From: Oxyruncus cristatus
Taxonomy: Eukaryota > Chordata > Aves > Passeriformes > Cotingidae
Length of the DNA stretch: 64,000 nt
Assembly: GCA_013399855.1 (NCBI GenBank)
Contig: VXAY01002226.1
Span: 127,444 to 191,443 of the forward strand
Reading direction: 5' to 3'
The position numbers were made by a program, and so were the translations under genes. The first letter of the stretch is position 1; the number at the start of each line of letters is the position of its first letter. A model generated the notes under the pieces. The model saw only the letters and a list, made by a program, of their open reading frames with translations, was not told the DNA's origin and ran no database searches. This document shows positions 13,951 to 27,333 of the stretch, piece by piece.

Positions 13951-14056
13951 TTACACAGGAACAGGGCTGTTCTTTGTGTGAGTTTCTAGAGCTTTGATAC
14001 TGCTAACGACCTTCTTTTGAGGCCCCACAACTGTAACTCCGACTTTCTTCATGTCA
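13951..14056 (-). CDS. EPHA3: EPHA3 exon 17: SAM domain end, PDZ-binding tail and stop codon
   Basis: The coding part of the last exon is 106 nt. It finishes an Asp codon and encodes DMKKVGVTVVGPQKKV, then SSIKALETHTKNSPVPV, and ends with TAA at 13951-13953. The acceptor is CTTTTTTTCCAG. VGVTVVGPQKKV is the last SAM helix region found in all Eph receptors. The final PVPV is the class II-like PDZ-binding motif, and the protein ends at the expected family length. The exon continues as 3' UTR toward lower coordinates. Confidence 0.96.
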
Positions 14057-15485
14057 CTGGAAAAAAAGAGAAGAATTACCATGTGAGTGAGATACTGTCT
14101 CCATTTCCCAGCACTGATCTGAGCAAACAGCATTCAAGTTGCTCATCTTGCGCTGGAGGAGCCTCCAGGTACGGTGATTTTGCTGCAACCCAAGCACCTG
14201 GTGTGAAAAATACTGAGCCACTGTATGAAAACACAAGGGGGCCACAAAAAAAGCGAAACCTCATTTAGCCTTGTTGTGTTTGCTTACCTGGAGGAGAAGA
14301 CAATGAAACAGTGTTCTCCAGTGGTACAAGCATTGGGATTTTGGGGCAAGGGCTTCACTCCTGCGCCAGCAGTGATCTTGAGCCTCTCTAACACCTCCAT
14401 CCCCCTGTCAACCCGATTGCTTTTCCTGGGCACTGCTGACATTTTCCATTATATTCTGAGCCCTCTGAATGTTCCTCTGAACTCTGCTATCAGCATTAAG
14501 ATGTCGGGCTACACGGCTAAACTGCCAGTGTCCACCCTGTCTTTCACCTCCTGTCTCTCCAGAAGGTCCAGTCTCATTGTACCTTGTACAACACAAAGTG
14601 GTTTCACACTTGTGAAGGGCTAATTAACCAGTGGCTCACAGGAAATTGGGCATTCCTAGAGGATTTCTGCACTGTCCCCAAAGGGTAATTGTTATAAAAA
14701 GCCATTAGCACCCTTTTTATAGTTGCAATAATACAGTAATTAACAGCATTGATGTGTTTAATTGTTGCTACCACAGCTGCTTACTTCTTCATAATTTATG
14801 TATCCAGCTAGCCCAGCAAGGAATTAAGATTTCATTTGGCATTAACTTCATAACTGTACTTGATGCATTTTCAGGTGCAGAAAGAATAATACTCTACTCT
14901 CCCTTATCACTAGAACAAAGGTGGCTTGCATTTAAAATGTAATAACATTGCCAGTTGTAAACTTCCAACTCTATCATGTTTAAATGTCAAAACTGAAGGC
15001 AGGAGGGAGTTCAGCCCCTGAATAATTATTAGCATGCAGGAGGAAAACAGTTACAGAGAGTGCGAACTGTCTCACATGGTTTGATGGAACTGGGATAGGC
15101 AATAAAGGAAAAGATTGGCACATGTGCCAGCTGTGAAGAAAACCTCATATAAAAGGCAGAATATAAAAAAATCAAGCAAGAAACTCCTAAACTGTGAGTG
15201 AAATAAAGTGATGCTGGTTACCAGATGATTACTGGTGCTACGGTATTAGAAGAAAGAAGGAATTTCCTTGTCTTTATTGAGAAAAAGCTACAGGACCATG
15301 GCATTGGCACAGGTTTCCTGCAAGTGGAGTGAACTACAATAATTTGCCTTTGTATCTTTAAATGCAAGACCATTCTAGCTAAAAATTGGTAACTGTATAA
15401 AAAAATGCTACTCTTATGCTTATGTTTTAAACTTGTTACTCCAGCCACAACAGGTGATGAAGAGCCACAGCCCATTCTAACTTAC
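14057..15485 (-). other. EPHA3 intron 16
   Basis: This 1.4 kb intron separates the two SAM-coding exons and has GTAAGT and CCAG borders. The stretch 14290-14640 is somewhat richer in C and G and carries a plus-strand reading frame of 132 codons (14225-14623). That frame has no recognisable domain and runs antisense to the gene, so it is not called as a gene. Nothing else stands out. Confidence 0.85.
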
Positions 15486-15641
15486 TCTGTAGAAATCTTG
15501 GCTATTGTGTCACAGGAACTGTACTCCACCCCCGTGAAAATGTCCTTGCACTGCCCTGTCCGAAAACCATTGAGCCAATCACCCGTCGTACGGAAGGCTG
15601 AAATGTCAATGTTGCTTTGGTCCAGGAGAAGATTTGATGGC
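15486..15641 (-). CDS. EPHA3: EPHA3 exon 16: SAM domain, first part
   Basis: This 156 nt exon completes the Arg codon and encodes PSNLLLDQSNIDISAFRTTG, then DWLNGFRTGQCKDIFTGVEY and SSCDTIAKIST, plus two bases of an Asp codon. The acceptor is a long pyrimidine tract ending TTTCAG and the donor is CAGA|GTAAGTT. TTGDWLNG begins SAM helix 1, and EYSSCDTIAKI spans helices 2 and 3. The SAM domain is a small helical module used for receptor clustering and for binding other SAM proteins. Residues FRTGQ at the end of helix 1 differ from what I recall of the mammalian protein, and this is the least conserved patch of the exon set. Confidence 0.95.
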
Positions 15642-18600
15642 CTGAAATAAAGAAAAAAAGGAATGCAATGAAACTTAGGGAACAGGGATTCATATAGATT
15701 TATTTTGTATCTAAACTTAGATCTAAACAAGATCCAGGCTGCGTGTGGCGTTGCTATTCATCTGTGGAAGCTACAGATAACCTGCACTGATGCTGGCAGC
15801 TCTGCCTGTTGCTGTGTCATCATCATGCTTGAGAGCACCAGCTTCTCATGCCTGAGCTTAAATCACTGAAGCATCACCAATTCATTAAATATATTGTTAC
15901 CTTTTAAAGCATTAACAAAGACAAGACTAACTTAGATTATATATATGTGATTCACATATCCAAAGTAACAGACAAACGATGCACACTCGAGGCTCCAAGT
16001 TCAGCATGCTGGTAGAATTTACGCATATCAAATATTCAGGATATTGCAGCCCACTGAAAAATCCTAAATGCTGCTACTGAGTTAGAAGCCCAAATAGTAA
16101 AACACTAATGGCTTTAAAAAAATAGTACCAAGCCTAAAAATCAAATGTTAAGTGAATGTGTGAGACAAACGTAGCTGCACAAGACTTGCACTCTGCAGTG
16201 CACAGGGGCAGAAATAAGGAGGTTTGTTATGAAATACACTCAGTCAAATGTAAAATGCAATTGCCATGCCTAGTTTAAAGCTGTTGCTCACTCTGAGACT
16301 GAAACTTCCACAGGGATATCGTACAAATAATTTAGAAGTGAGAACCAAATTATCTTCTGCTTTTGAAATTAATGTGGTGCTCATGAAGGATTCCAAACTG
16401 CTGTAATTTGTATCCAAGTTCTCTACTAGAGACAACAATGAAGAAACCAGTAAGAAACACAAAAAAAGCAACAGAAGACACCAGAAACCTGCCCTGCCCT
16501 CAAAACACTAAAGAAGGGAAAGCACAGCACATCTGCACTGACACAAAGACTGAGCTGAGGACAGAAGAAGCAGCACAATTCAGGTACTGTTCTCATGCTT
16601 AAAACCGGATCTTAGAAACCTCCCTGACACCCAGCTTTGAACGCCCTCCAGTTAAAGGCTCAGGCTTGATAATCATGCCAAAGGTAATTTTAATCAGTAG
16701 CTGTAAGGCCTGCATTTTGTTGACTACTGTTTGTCCCACGAAGAGCCAAAGCTTTTTATTTATAGTTTTCTGGGTATAGTGTCTGGAATCCCAAGACATT
16801 AATTAAGAGTATTTATGAAGTGTTCTTAATGATAAAGCATGGATTTTTTTTTTTTGTTCCCAAGTCTAGTATGCTTATTTAACTTAAGTGTAACAAGGTC
16901 TAACTCAAGAATCTCTAATGAAAAAAAAAGTATAAGCAAGTTGAAATAGAACAGGTCTCTAGGATTAGGAATTAAGAATGGCCCAAAAGAGCTTTTATGT
17001 TTATTACTTGGATCAAAGTATCATCATGACAAAAAATATGACCTGATTTGAATGCAAGTGACCTCAGAATAACCAGCACTGTAAAGTATCATTTTTCTTC
17101 TTGTAGGAATCCAAACAAAAATTAGTTACTTTCCTCCTCAGAGAGGACATCTGGACTGTTTATCAATGAACAGGAATTTGCCTCGCTACGAAGAGTCTGT
17201 GATGTCTCCTCACACGCACCAAGGGAAAGCTGGGCTTTCAGAGCATCTGCACACACTGGCAGGTTCTTTCCCCCTGACCCAGCCCCAGGACAGAAGGTCT
17301 GAACACGAAATTTATGGTCTGGGTGATGTGCGCCATGAGCTCACACTTCACTAGACAAATTAGACGGGCTGCAATCCGTGCAGCTGTAAACGACGTCCTG
17401 CAGGGTTCCACCTGATCTTTTACAGCTTTTCATAAATCAGTACCTACCAGTTTCAGAAGAGAGCCATTAAAAAGAAATCATGGAAATTACATGTTTGCTC
17501 AGGGGAATGAAATAGAACATTTCTCTAAATCTTTTCTTCTCTCCACTCCTTTTTTTTTTTTGTTAAACTTGTTTTACTTTGTCACTGACTTTAATATACC
17601 CTATCATGTCATCTTTCAAGAGCCATGGAAAGACTTTCTATCCTGTTCATCCTGTGTGTCTATCTACACAGTTGTATTTACTGACATATTCTGCCTTAAA
17701 AAAAAAAACCTCAGCAAGACTCAGGTTAGAGGGACAAATTTAACAGTGAGATGCCAGTTACAAAATGCCCTATTGCTGAAAGCTTTCTCTGGATGTGCCC
17801 ATTACTTTAACAGTTGGAATTAACCTTTAAGCCATCTGCAGTAGTGAGTATGAATAAACCATAGTTTATTATCATTAGCACAGCTTTTTGTCACAGCACA
17901 GAGAAACTTTTGCTGCACTATCTGGTAACAACAAAGACCACTGAAAACATAATTAGAGCCCTTCCTGATACAGCATGAAAATGTCATCTCTGGTTGGCTG
18001 CTGCCTGACAAGAAAGAGATATACACTAACTTGTAAAATCCAGGAATTGAGACAAAGAAAACAAAAATGTCCTGCCACTTCTCCTGCACGAAGGGTGGTA
18101 TTTCTGCAAATACACAGAGGAGTTGTCCACATACGATCTTTGTATTGTATCCACTTTGTATTGTAGGAGTCCCTCTCTTTCCATCTCTTCCCCCAAACAA
18201 CACAACCAACCTTCAGTTTTTAAATCTGGACTTTCCCTTCCACAGTCCATTTCTTTTAAGGGGGAAAGCATTTAAAAAAACATAAAGTAATTTCCTGTGG
18301 CAAATTTTAGGTAATTAAAAGCTGATTTTGTAAAGTGAAATTGCTCCCTGAGAGGGAACAAACCTATGAGCCTGATTTGAACACAAATCCTATGGGCTTT
18401 ATGATCATGGCAAGCTGAAGTACAGAATTCAGGTCTAACAAGAAGGCCAACTCCTATCTCAAGAGAAAAATAGCCCCCAAAACAACAGGTGGCATGGAAA
18501 GCAAATTTTAATTTTATCTTCTACAGCAATCAGAATCATAAGTCTGTATCAACAGGAGACTACAAAATAAATGACATGCCAAGGAGAATTAGAGCTATTA

Positions 18601-21600
18601 TGTTTACTTGATTATCCCTGGACCTTAAAGATAAAAGTCCTTGGAGTTCCACCTCTTCGTGCCCATTTTTAAGGTATTCTTAGCAGAATTTGTAACTTGG
18701 TCCCTAACAATACAATTCAACTCTTAGGGTGGCCCATTTGCTTTTCCCAAGGGCCTTCATATGATGCTTGTACACTGTCCAAATAACAAGGCTGTCACTA
18801 CTTTTTGGAGTAAAAGGAGAGCTGGAGAAATGAAGAGGGGTAATACAAATAACCAAAGGGGAAAACAATGATGATACACCTCTCTAAATGTCACCCTGGA
18901 TTTCTTGTTTTCTACCTCCACGTTGCCTGTTAGCAAAAAGAACTTACCACAGCTTCCTCTAGAATAACGAGCAAATAACATTTCAACTGCCCCAGAGGTC
19001 AGTCCTTCAGTCTTCCCTACTCCTTTAACTGCCCCTCAGAACATGCTTTTTAAGGGGCTTATATATTTTCAGCATCCTGGTGGGGTAATAAATCTTATTC
19101 CTGGATGTATCAACGCTCCTTAATTTAATTTTTCCCAACACCAAACCACTGAAGGCAAAAAAATATCAGCGCAGTGCTGAAATGGTTTTCTTTTTCTCAT
19201 AATACAGCCTAAGCTATGAAATTTATTTTAAAGGGACAGAAATACAGGCACATGGCCATTTCCTGGGATGTGTGGCTGACTGACAGACCCTTAACAGCAA
19301 CCAGTCATTACTGTTAGAACAGTCTATAGGGTCTTCAGAAGAGGGAGAAAAAAATGCCTCAGAGAGCTCTTAAAATGCTTTTCTGGCTCTTTGGTGTGAA
19401 TGACTTGCCCTTATATCTCACATTTGGCTGTGCTGTAAATTTCTACAGACTTCTGCTACAGAATGAGTGGCATCAGGCAGGTTCTTTTTCCAGCATTTCC
19501 AATACAGAATTGCCATAAAGTCTAACGAGGGCTCCGTGTTGTAAACCCAGCACAGAGAGCTGAGAACAGCAGAAAAAAATCCCTCAGAATCACAATAAAT
19601 AGCAATCCCTCACAACAAGGCCACCTGTTGATCCGGCTGAATTACTATTTAAATTATACATTCAAATATACCCAGCTTGGTCTGCTGTAAATTCCTGCCT
19701 GACTTTCTCCAGTGGAGTCAAATTAGAAGCGTGAAACTGCAAATAGATGTTTTACTGTCCCTGTTTACAGTGAGCCCTGGCAACTCCTAACTTTGGAGGA
19801 ACAATGGGTGATTCGTGTCTGCCCCAGGCTTGATATTAATGACTGCTGGGAAAATCAGGTGAAAACAGGGCTTTTCTGTCTCTGGCTGCTAAAAGAAGTC
19901 CTTAAAAATCCCCTCAGTCTGACTCCTGGATTCCCTGAACAATCCAAACTATGTTTAGACACCAACGAGTATAATTTACTGTCTTCCATTTTCCTTTCTG
20001 ATTTGTAGTTAAAGCTTTTTTCCCCCCTTCATAAATTCACTATTTTATGTTTAACAGAGAGAGAGCTAGTGTTGTAGGCTTACATTACTTGAATTCTTTC
20101 AGAGCAAGCAGTCTGGTTTAGGACAGAGATTATGTTGTTGCTGGATTTTAAACAAAGCTTGAAATTTGCACATAATCTTGCTCTACACAGCGTTTGGCCA
20201 AACCCAGACGTCCTGACAACCACAAAGCTTAAACCCTCTCTGAAACCTTCCAAGTAAAACTGAAATCTCCTTCCTTCAGCCCCTCATCCTGGAAGTTCCT
20301 ATCAGGGAGAAACAAACAATATTATAGCAGGTCAGCAATATATGTCGAGCATCTGAAGCCATTTGACCTGAATGTCAAAAAAAGGGAATGTTCAGCCAAT
20401 ACAAATAGATTTTTTTTGCAAATATTTTTGTAAAAACAGGGCTTGAATTATGCTGCATAAAGGAGCCTGAATTTTTTATTTGGCCTGTTCACTTTTCCTT
20501 TTTGAGTTTGATTTTCATAAATATCCCACCAAGCTAGAATACCAGAGTGTTTCCACTGAATCATCAGATTTTAAGTGGAAACAAACTTTGTGAGAGGCAA
20601 ACTACGAATTTTAAATTGCAAACACTGCCCCTGGATGTTGGAGAATGACACCAGTGAAAGCCACACAATGACAGGCAACAAAGCACATGTGTAGCAGTGA
20701 ACACTTGCAATCAATTACTCCCAAATCACAGGTCCTCTAAAGACTTCTCAAGGAAATCACTCCAGCAAATAATTCAAACAACACATCAAATTCCACAAAA
20801 TCAAGGTAGGATTGTAAACAACTTGCTAACACATCAAAGAAGGTATGAGGAACTAATTATTCATACACATTTTTGAACACTTCCGTGTTTTCATCAGGAA
20901 GAGTAACTGATCCTGACCCCCTAAATTTTCTGGGCTCTATGAAAAGAATTTCAACTGTGCTTTTCCTGAAAATAAGTGACTTTCTGTTTTTTCTAGCCTT
21001 AGCTGTAAGAACGGTAGTAGCACTTGAATTTTAAATCGAGAACTTTTAAGAAATCTGAACTCAAATCTATCTGCAATGCTGCAATACAATCCAGAAATAA
21101 TGTCCTTTTTTCCTCAAAAAACAGTTACATTGTGTCATGAATTACTAAAAAAAGATGTATTTTTTTGGATTAAAGAAAACCCACATAAATGTTCATAGAT
21201 TAGGGGTTTTTTATTTCTATAGTCAGATATGCTGCTTCCTCACTGCAGAACTGGAACTTGGAAATGAATGGAAGATGTGAAATTTGAATAATAGGATGGG
21301 ATATACAGTTTTAGGCCTCTGAGTGAAGTTCAAGGAGGCAACTACACATTTTATAAGCTTCAGTTCCTGAGCCTTCAATAAAATCTTAAGAGTTTTTATC
21401 CATGTACTTTAATTGTCATAAACACACAGAATAAGATCAAGATGCATATTCATTATTGTAAAGCAAGAATAACCCCATTGAACTTGTTGAGGTACCTCAT
21501 TCTGGTAAGAAAAGAAATTTGGGGTTAAATTTTATCTCAGTTCTATGCATAGAAAAGGAGCATGGTTAACATCCATCATGATCTCCACTTTGAAATTAGC

Positions 21601-24600
21601 ATAAATGTAATCCTAAATGTATTTTATTTTTATAAGCAGCATTATTTCTGTAAAAATCTTGGTTGGTTTCTCTATTTTTAATCAGTTTTTCTGTTTCTAT
21701 ATCTGCTCATAAATCCTACATTTTGCAACACAAAAAATTTATTATCATGTCAACCAAAGAAGACTAGTGGTCTGAAATTAATACTTGAAATCACAAAATA
21801 AAACTTTGCTTCAGAAGTTTCTAAACTTAGGAACACAGAATCAGACTTTTAATTCTTTGAAAGCATCTTAAACCCAAAGACTGACTGGACAGCAGTTTGG
21901 CTGGTTGATTTGATGGAATCAAATGGCTTTACTGAAGCTTTCTGCCTTTGCTGAACAAGCCTTTTCCATGGATTTCATACTAAAGGCAGCTCCATGCCAG
22001 CAGAAACAGATATTGAATCCTATTAACAACTCCTGGTTAGCCTATAAGTAACACCATCTTCAAAGATTCGTGGCAAACTTGCTAGTAAATTCCGCTGTGA
22101 GAATGGTAATTTAAATTTTCAGAGAGAGAGAGAAGTTAGCTAAATAAAATAATAATTTTTAAAAGCCCCAATTACAAAGCTGCCTTTGAAATGGATGAAG
22201 TTTTGACATTTTCCAGAATAAAATAAAGTCCAACAGATTTTGCAAAACGATTCATAGTTGTGTTTCCAAGCTCAGAACTGTTCACAAACTTTGAAGAGAC
22301 ACTATCTGCAGCTGATTAATAAGTGGACAAAAATCATCAGATGACTTTACAGAACTCCACATAAGCAGTAAGACATGTCAATGACATTCCATGTCAGATG
22401 CTTGGGCTCAGATATGAACTGAGAATAAAGAACTGAACGATAAATCCCCATTAAAATCTCCTTCCTCTGAGATCCTCAGTTTGCAATGTGAAATAAGCAG
22501 CATTTTCCACGAAGACCCAAAGAAAGTAAAATCTCCAGCTGTTAACTGAGCAACCTGTAAAAATGATGATCTTTTTTTATACAGAAGACTATAAGCTGTT
22601 TATTTTCTGCATTTGATATATGAGACTAAGTCTTGCAATTCTGCACTTAGACTATTAATAACTATTAATACAGCTAGAAATAAACAAAAAGACTCTTAAT
22701 ACAGAAATATCCTGAATTCTCAGGTGCTCTTACCCCCTTTTTGGCAGTATAATTCTTTCCTCTTCTCCTAAATACGTGCTTGCAATTTAAAGAAACAACA
22801 GCAGCAATACATGCACTGACTTTCACTTTACCAAAATATGGAAACAAGAGCAAATACAGGAGCAGGTTGGGGTTTTTTTGGTGGAGATTCTGTGAAATTC
22901 AGAATTTCTAAAAGTCACCTGCTGGAATTAGAAACAATTTTCTTTTTTTTTTTTTCAAATGCTTTTTGTTGGCAGAGGCTGTGCATTAACTGGGCTATTC
23001 CTGTTTTATAGTGGGTTCACGAAGACTAAATGCCTTCAATTCCATTTACGTGACAGATGTGAACGCACACAGAAACTAAAGGAGAGCTGCCACAGCATTT
23101 GACTTGCCTGAATTCTGTATCACAACCCTTATACCTCAAGACCACATACCTTCTGGACAGCGTAATTCATTTTGGGATACAGAAATGCTTTAAATATATT
23201 GGTAGTTACACAGTAGGTTTTAAATACTTTTTTTTAAATTGCCATGTAAGATTGATATACATAAAATTATAATATAAGTTGTAACTCTTGAGAGCCATCA
23301 CACATATATTTATATCAGAAATATAAGTGAAAAAGTATGAAATAGATAAAGAAAATTTCATTAGTCCATTTAAGGTTTGTACACAAAGTATTTCCAGTTG
23401 CATGACTCAAGTTACATTTTTTTCCCCACACAAATGAAACAACAGCTAATAAGCCCTTTCAGACCACAGCCTCACCAGCTTGCCAGCAGGTGGGTGAAGT
23501 GATTCTGACTCTCCAGCCTGAGTTAACAAAACTTTCCATCTGCTTTGTATCTGTAAGAAATGCTCACAAATGTGAAGTAATACGCAGTGGACTAAAAAAA
23601 AAAAACATAAGAAAAATAATGAACTTGATCAAAACTGGAAGAACTATGAATTCACTTCCACCCTAAAGATATCCAAGGACTCAGTTAGAAAAACGAACAT
23701 CATGTTCAGAAAACAGGAAAGAACAGCAAGACATAAATCAAACAAAAATATCATGAGACTGTGCTTTAGAAAACCACAGGACTTGTACTGAGTTCTGTTC
23801 CTACGGCCCCTCACAGAGCTGGTTAACTCCAGGCAGCCTGAGGGGCTCAAAACACCCATGTGCCCATGGTCTTGTTAGAAAGAGCTCAAGGTGGCCACCT
23901 GATTAAAAAGTGAATTTTGACAGGTAAGAAAGAAATCAGCCATACTCTATACAAGGAATAAAAATAAGGAATTTTCATGTGAATTTGAGATGAAACACAA
24001 CACTAGGAAAGGTATTATGAAACGTTTGCTGTGCTGAGGCTACAAAAACCCTTCAGTCAAAGTAAGTTCAAAAGCACGTAGAACGGTCTGCAAAGTGATG
24101 ATCAACAAGGATAAAAAACATCCTCTCAGATATCAAGAAATTATTAGATGCTATGGAGTGGCCTGAAGAGATAGAAAAGTGAAAAGAAAATACAGAATTG
24201 AAGACTTTGACTCCTCTCCTCTACTCCTATGAGGTATTAGTGTAAACATGCCTGAGCTGTGCCCTGGAATCAGATGTACAGTCAAGTACATCCTTCAGCT
24301 GAGGTCAGTTAACAGCAACCTACCCAGAGGACAGGGATATCCTATGCACCTCCAGCAATATGTTTTTAAATAGGATACAACAGTGCTGTATTTTAAACAA
24401 ACATCAGCTCTAAAATCTGTAAGAAGAGACAGGTTTTGCATCTGCAACAGACATTGTCAGGTTAAATGTTTTCCTTGACCAAGTACATTCTGAACACCTA
24501 CAAGCATATGGTGGGCATAAAGCTCTAGCATTCCTCCAGTAGCACCACAGACATGGGTAAAAGAGGGCTGGGACCCCCATGATTTAGATTAATTGCTTAT

Positions 24601-27139
24601 TATGGGTAGGAGGAGGGGTGCTGTGGGAGTGCTACAGCCTCAAATAACAACTGAGAGCAGCCATTTGAGCTGGTGCAATCCCCTGAGGCCTGGGGGCTGA
24701 GTCACTGAGTGCTTTACCCCTGCAATGATGCCTGTCTCTCTCTGGTTGCTGACAGCAGAAGAGTATTGGCAAGAATCCCACTCTGCCTCCTTCTCAAGGA
24801 GCTGCCCTGACTCGCCATCCTTTGGTATCAGTTACATATTTCTGTACACAAGGCTACAGCAAGACCCAAACCCATTTTAAGTCTGGCTTCTCATTTTTCT
24901 TCCTCATTTTTCTCTATCAGTCTGTCAAAAAGTGGGGCTGAATCTCCAGTGCTCAGTCCCTGGCCAGCAGCACCACAGGCTCCTGCTGCAGAAGGAGGGC
25001 ATGTTCCCTGCCAGCTGTGCCTCTCTGCAGGACACGGATGGGGTGTAGAGCTGGATGCAGCTTCTCAGCCATGTCTGAGGTTTGAGATTAGTCTGTTCTG
25101 ACAATGGTTGTGATCCAAATGTGCATAGGACTGCCCAGCACTCCTCATTAGTCATTCTTGGTTGTATTTAAATTTAAGGATAGCGTGGGTTGACCTGCAG
25201 ACGCTGACAGGGCAGGAGTGAGATGGAAACATTCCCTGAACTGCAGTGAAGTCCTTCATAGAGGGGCAGCACTTGGACTCAACCATGTGCCCACCACCTG
25301 GACCTCACAGTCCCCTGTCTGCCACCAGGGAGTGAGGAGCTGCAGAAAGGGAGATTGCACTGCTTGGGAATGTGCAGGGATGTAGCAGTGGAAAGGTAGT
25401 TGGGAAGGAAGGAATAAAAATCCCCTTTGATGCTCCCCTCCTCAGAAACGTGCTCCATATCAAGGTGAAAGCAGCAGTCTGCCACAAGGAGCACTTCACT
25501 GAGAGCTCACCTAAAGCAGCTGTGAGAAGTTCCCTGCCATGTCAGCAGCCTCCTTCCTTCCCCATGCTGTGCCATGAGCAGAGACCATGGCATTGTGTCA
25601 TGGATATGGAGCCTCTATGAGCTGTGCCAGTGAAGAGCACAATGAAATAGGAGCAAAGAGAGCAAGAGAGAGACAGGAGAGAACAATATCACACTGTGGA
25701 GCTCCTGCACAGACCCCAGCAGGTGCAAACAGTGCTCAGACTGAATTTGGTCTCCACTACAGGATATCAGCTTTTCCTGGCTATGAACACGTAAATGGAA
25801 ACGATAGTTCAACATCGTTTTCAGCTCTGCTGTGGTTCAAGTCTGTAACTGGAAGGACAGTAAACAGGGAATATTTTGCTTCTGTTTGGAACACAAAATA
25901 TGCAGCGCTGGTTTCTGCAATCAAATCTCCAAACCAAAACAAGATAGTTACGATTCCCAATCCCCCTATTCAGCAGAATGCTGCAGTATATCCCTATAAA
26001 ATAAATATTTGCACCAATCATTTGCCAAGATGCTTGGAAGAAATGTGCTTGACTGAGAAGATGGTGTTTAAACAGTTTGGTTTTTTTCCCCAAAATGTGT
26101 TGTTTTTGTTGTTTTTGTTTTCTGCTACCTGCCAGGTAACGGAAATAATTGCTTCTGGAAGCATGTGTTGGTTTACTACGCGTTAAAGGCTCACCAAACA
26201 AATTTTTGAAACACAATTAGTGTGTAAGCCATATTCTCTCAATATATATTTTTTCTCATCTCTGGAGTGGCAGTAGGAGGTAATTAGAATCGTCAGTCTC
26301 CAGCTCAGGATGCAACACAAAGCCAGGGGGCAGGGAAAAGGAGGCAATTTTACATCTTTTACATCACTTCAGTAAGAGTATGATATTTTGTGCATCGTAT
26401 AAAGCAATTCACTTTAACCCTACTTAACTAAAACTCTTCTTTCACCACATCCTCGTTATGCCCTTAGGTGTCAACACGCTCTTCAGCTGCTCTCTCTCAA
26501 TGAGATAATTCTTATCTCGTTGTAGTGAAGTTCCAGAGTGTGTTGAAAAACCAGGATTAAAAATGAATGTTTTTAATGCAATTAGAAATACTGCACAGGT
26601 TGAAAGTTAATTCCTTGTTAACACATTAACCTAATAGGGAAAGTAACTGCATTTTAAAGTCTGTGAGTCCTACTGAAAGCAAGTTAGGGTGACTTGTCAG
26701 AGAAAAGCATAACAGTGTAATTGGACCCAATTAAGAAAGTTACTTAGGAACATGGCCAGCTGCAACCTATGAAACGCTAAAAGCACTTAAAACACCACCA
26801 AAGGTCAGAAGGAAAAGGAAGATCCCCATGATGGCCAAATCTGCCATCCCTGTTTTTCTCAAAAAACTGCCCAATCTTACAGTTGGTTCCATATCTCAAG
26901 CATTAAAGCTTTTCACAAACTGGATAAATAATAGCAAATAATTAATAAAAATAACAGCAATAGTAAAAATGATAACAACATCAAATCCTTCTCCCAAAGG
27001 AACAGCCAGGAAGCACTGTGTAGCCTTCAAGATTACAAAAAGTCGAAGAGGCAGTAAACAAAGTGGACAAAGTCTAATTATGGAAAATGAAGAAATCACA
27101 GATATTTATGTATGTGCAATGTAAGATGTAATACGTCAC
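15642..27139 (-). other. EPHA3 intron 15
   Basis: At 11.5 kb this is the longest complete intron in the window, and it separates the kinase from the SAM domain. It is mostly AT-rich unique sequence with short T or A runs (16846-16856, 22942-22955, 23594-23605). A block at 24.6-25.9 kb is richer in G and C and includes a 199-codon plus-strand frame (25587-26186) with no known domain. Part of this block may be a decayed LTR-type repeat, but I cannot establish that. The rest shows nothing I can name. Confidence 0.85.
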
Positions 27140-27333
27140 CTTGCCGCCGCATTGGTGATTATTTTCAGGCTGCTGGGATTACGGATCAGCTTGTCCAGGA
27201 TGCTGACAATCTGCTCAAACTTGGGTCTGTTGTTCCTGTCTTTCTGCCAGCAGTCCAGCATCAGCTGATACAAGGCAGCTGGGCAGTCCATGGGAGGTGG
27301 CAGGCGGTACCCTTCATCCACAGCCTTAATCAC
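27140..27333 (-). CDS. EPHA3: EPHA3 exon 15: kinase C-lobe end and SAM linker
   Basis: This 194 nt exon encodes 64 codons from [16 protein letters not shown] to [10 protein letters not shown], plus two bases of an Arg codon. The acceptor is [21 protein letters not shown] carries the conserved Arg of kinase subdomain XI, and [11 protein letters not shown] begins the linker to the SAM domain. The donor AAG|GTGACG is weak at +5 and +6. If it is not used, the next codon is TGA, giving a receptor that ends right after the kinase (see findings). Length and phase match exon 15 of Eph genes. Confidence 0.96.

Noticed and set aside
14225..14623. A 132-codon plus-strand frame in intron 16
   Set aside because: It has no domain, no plausible splice context and lies antisense to EPHA3 with Ser/Leu-rich random composition.
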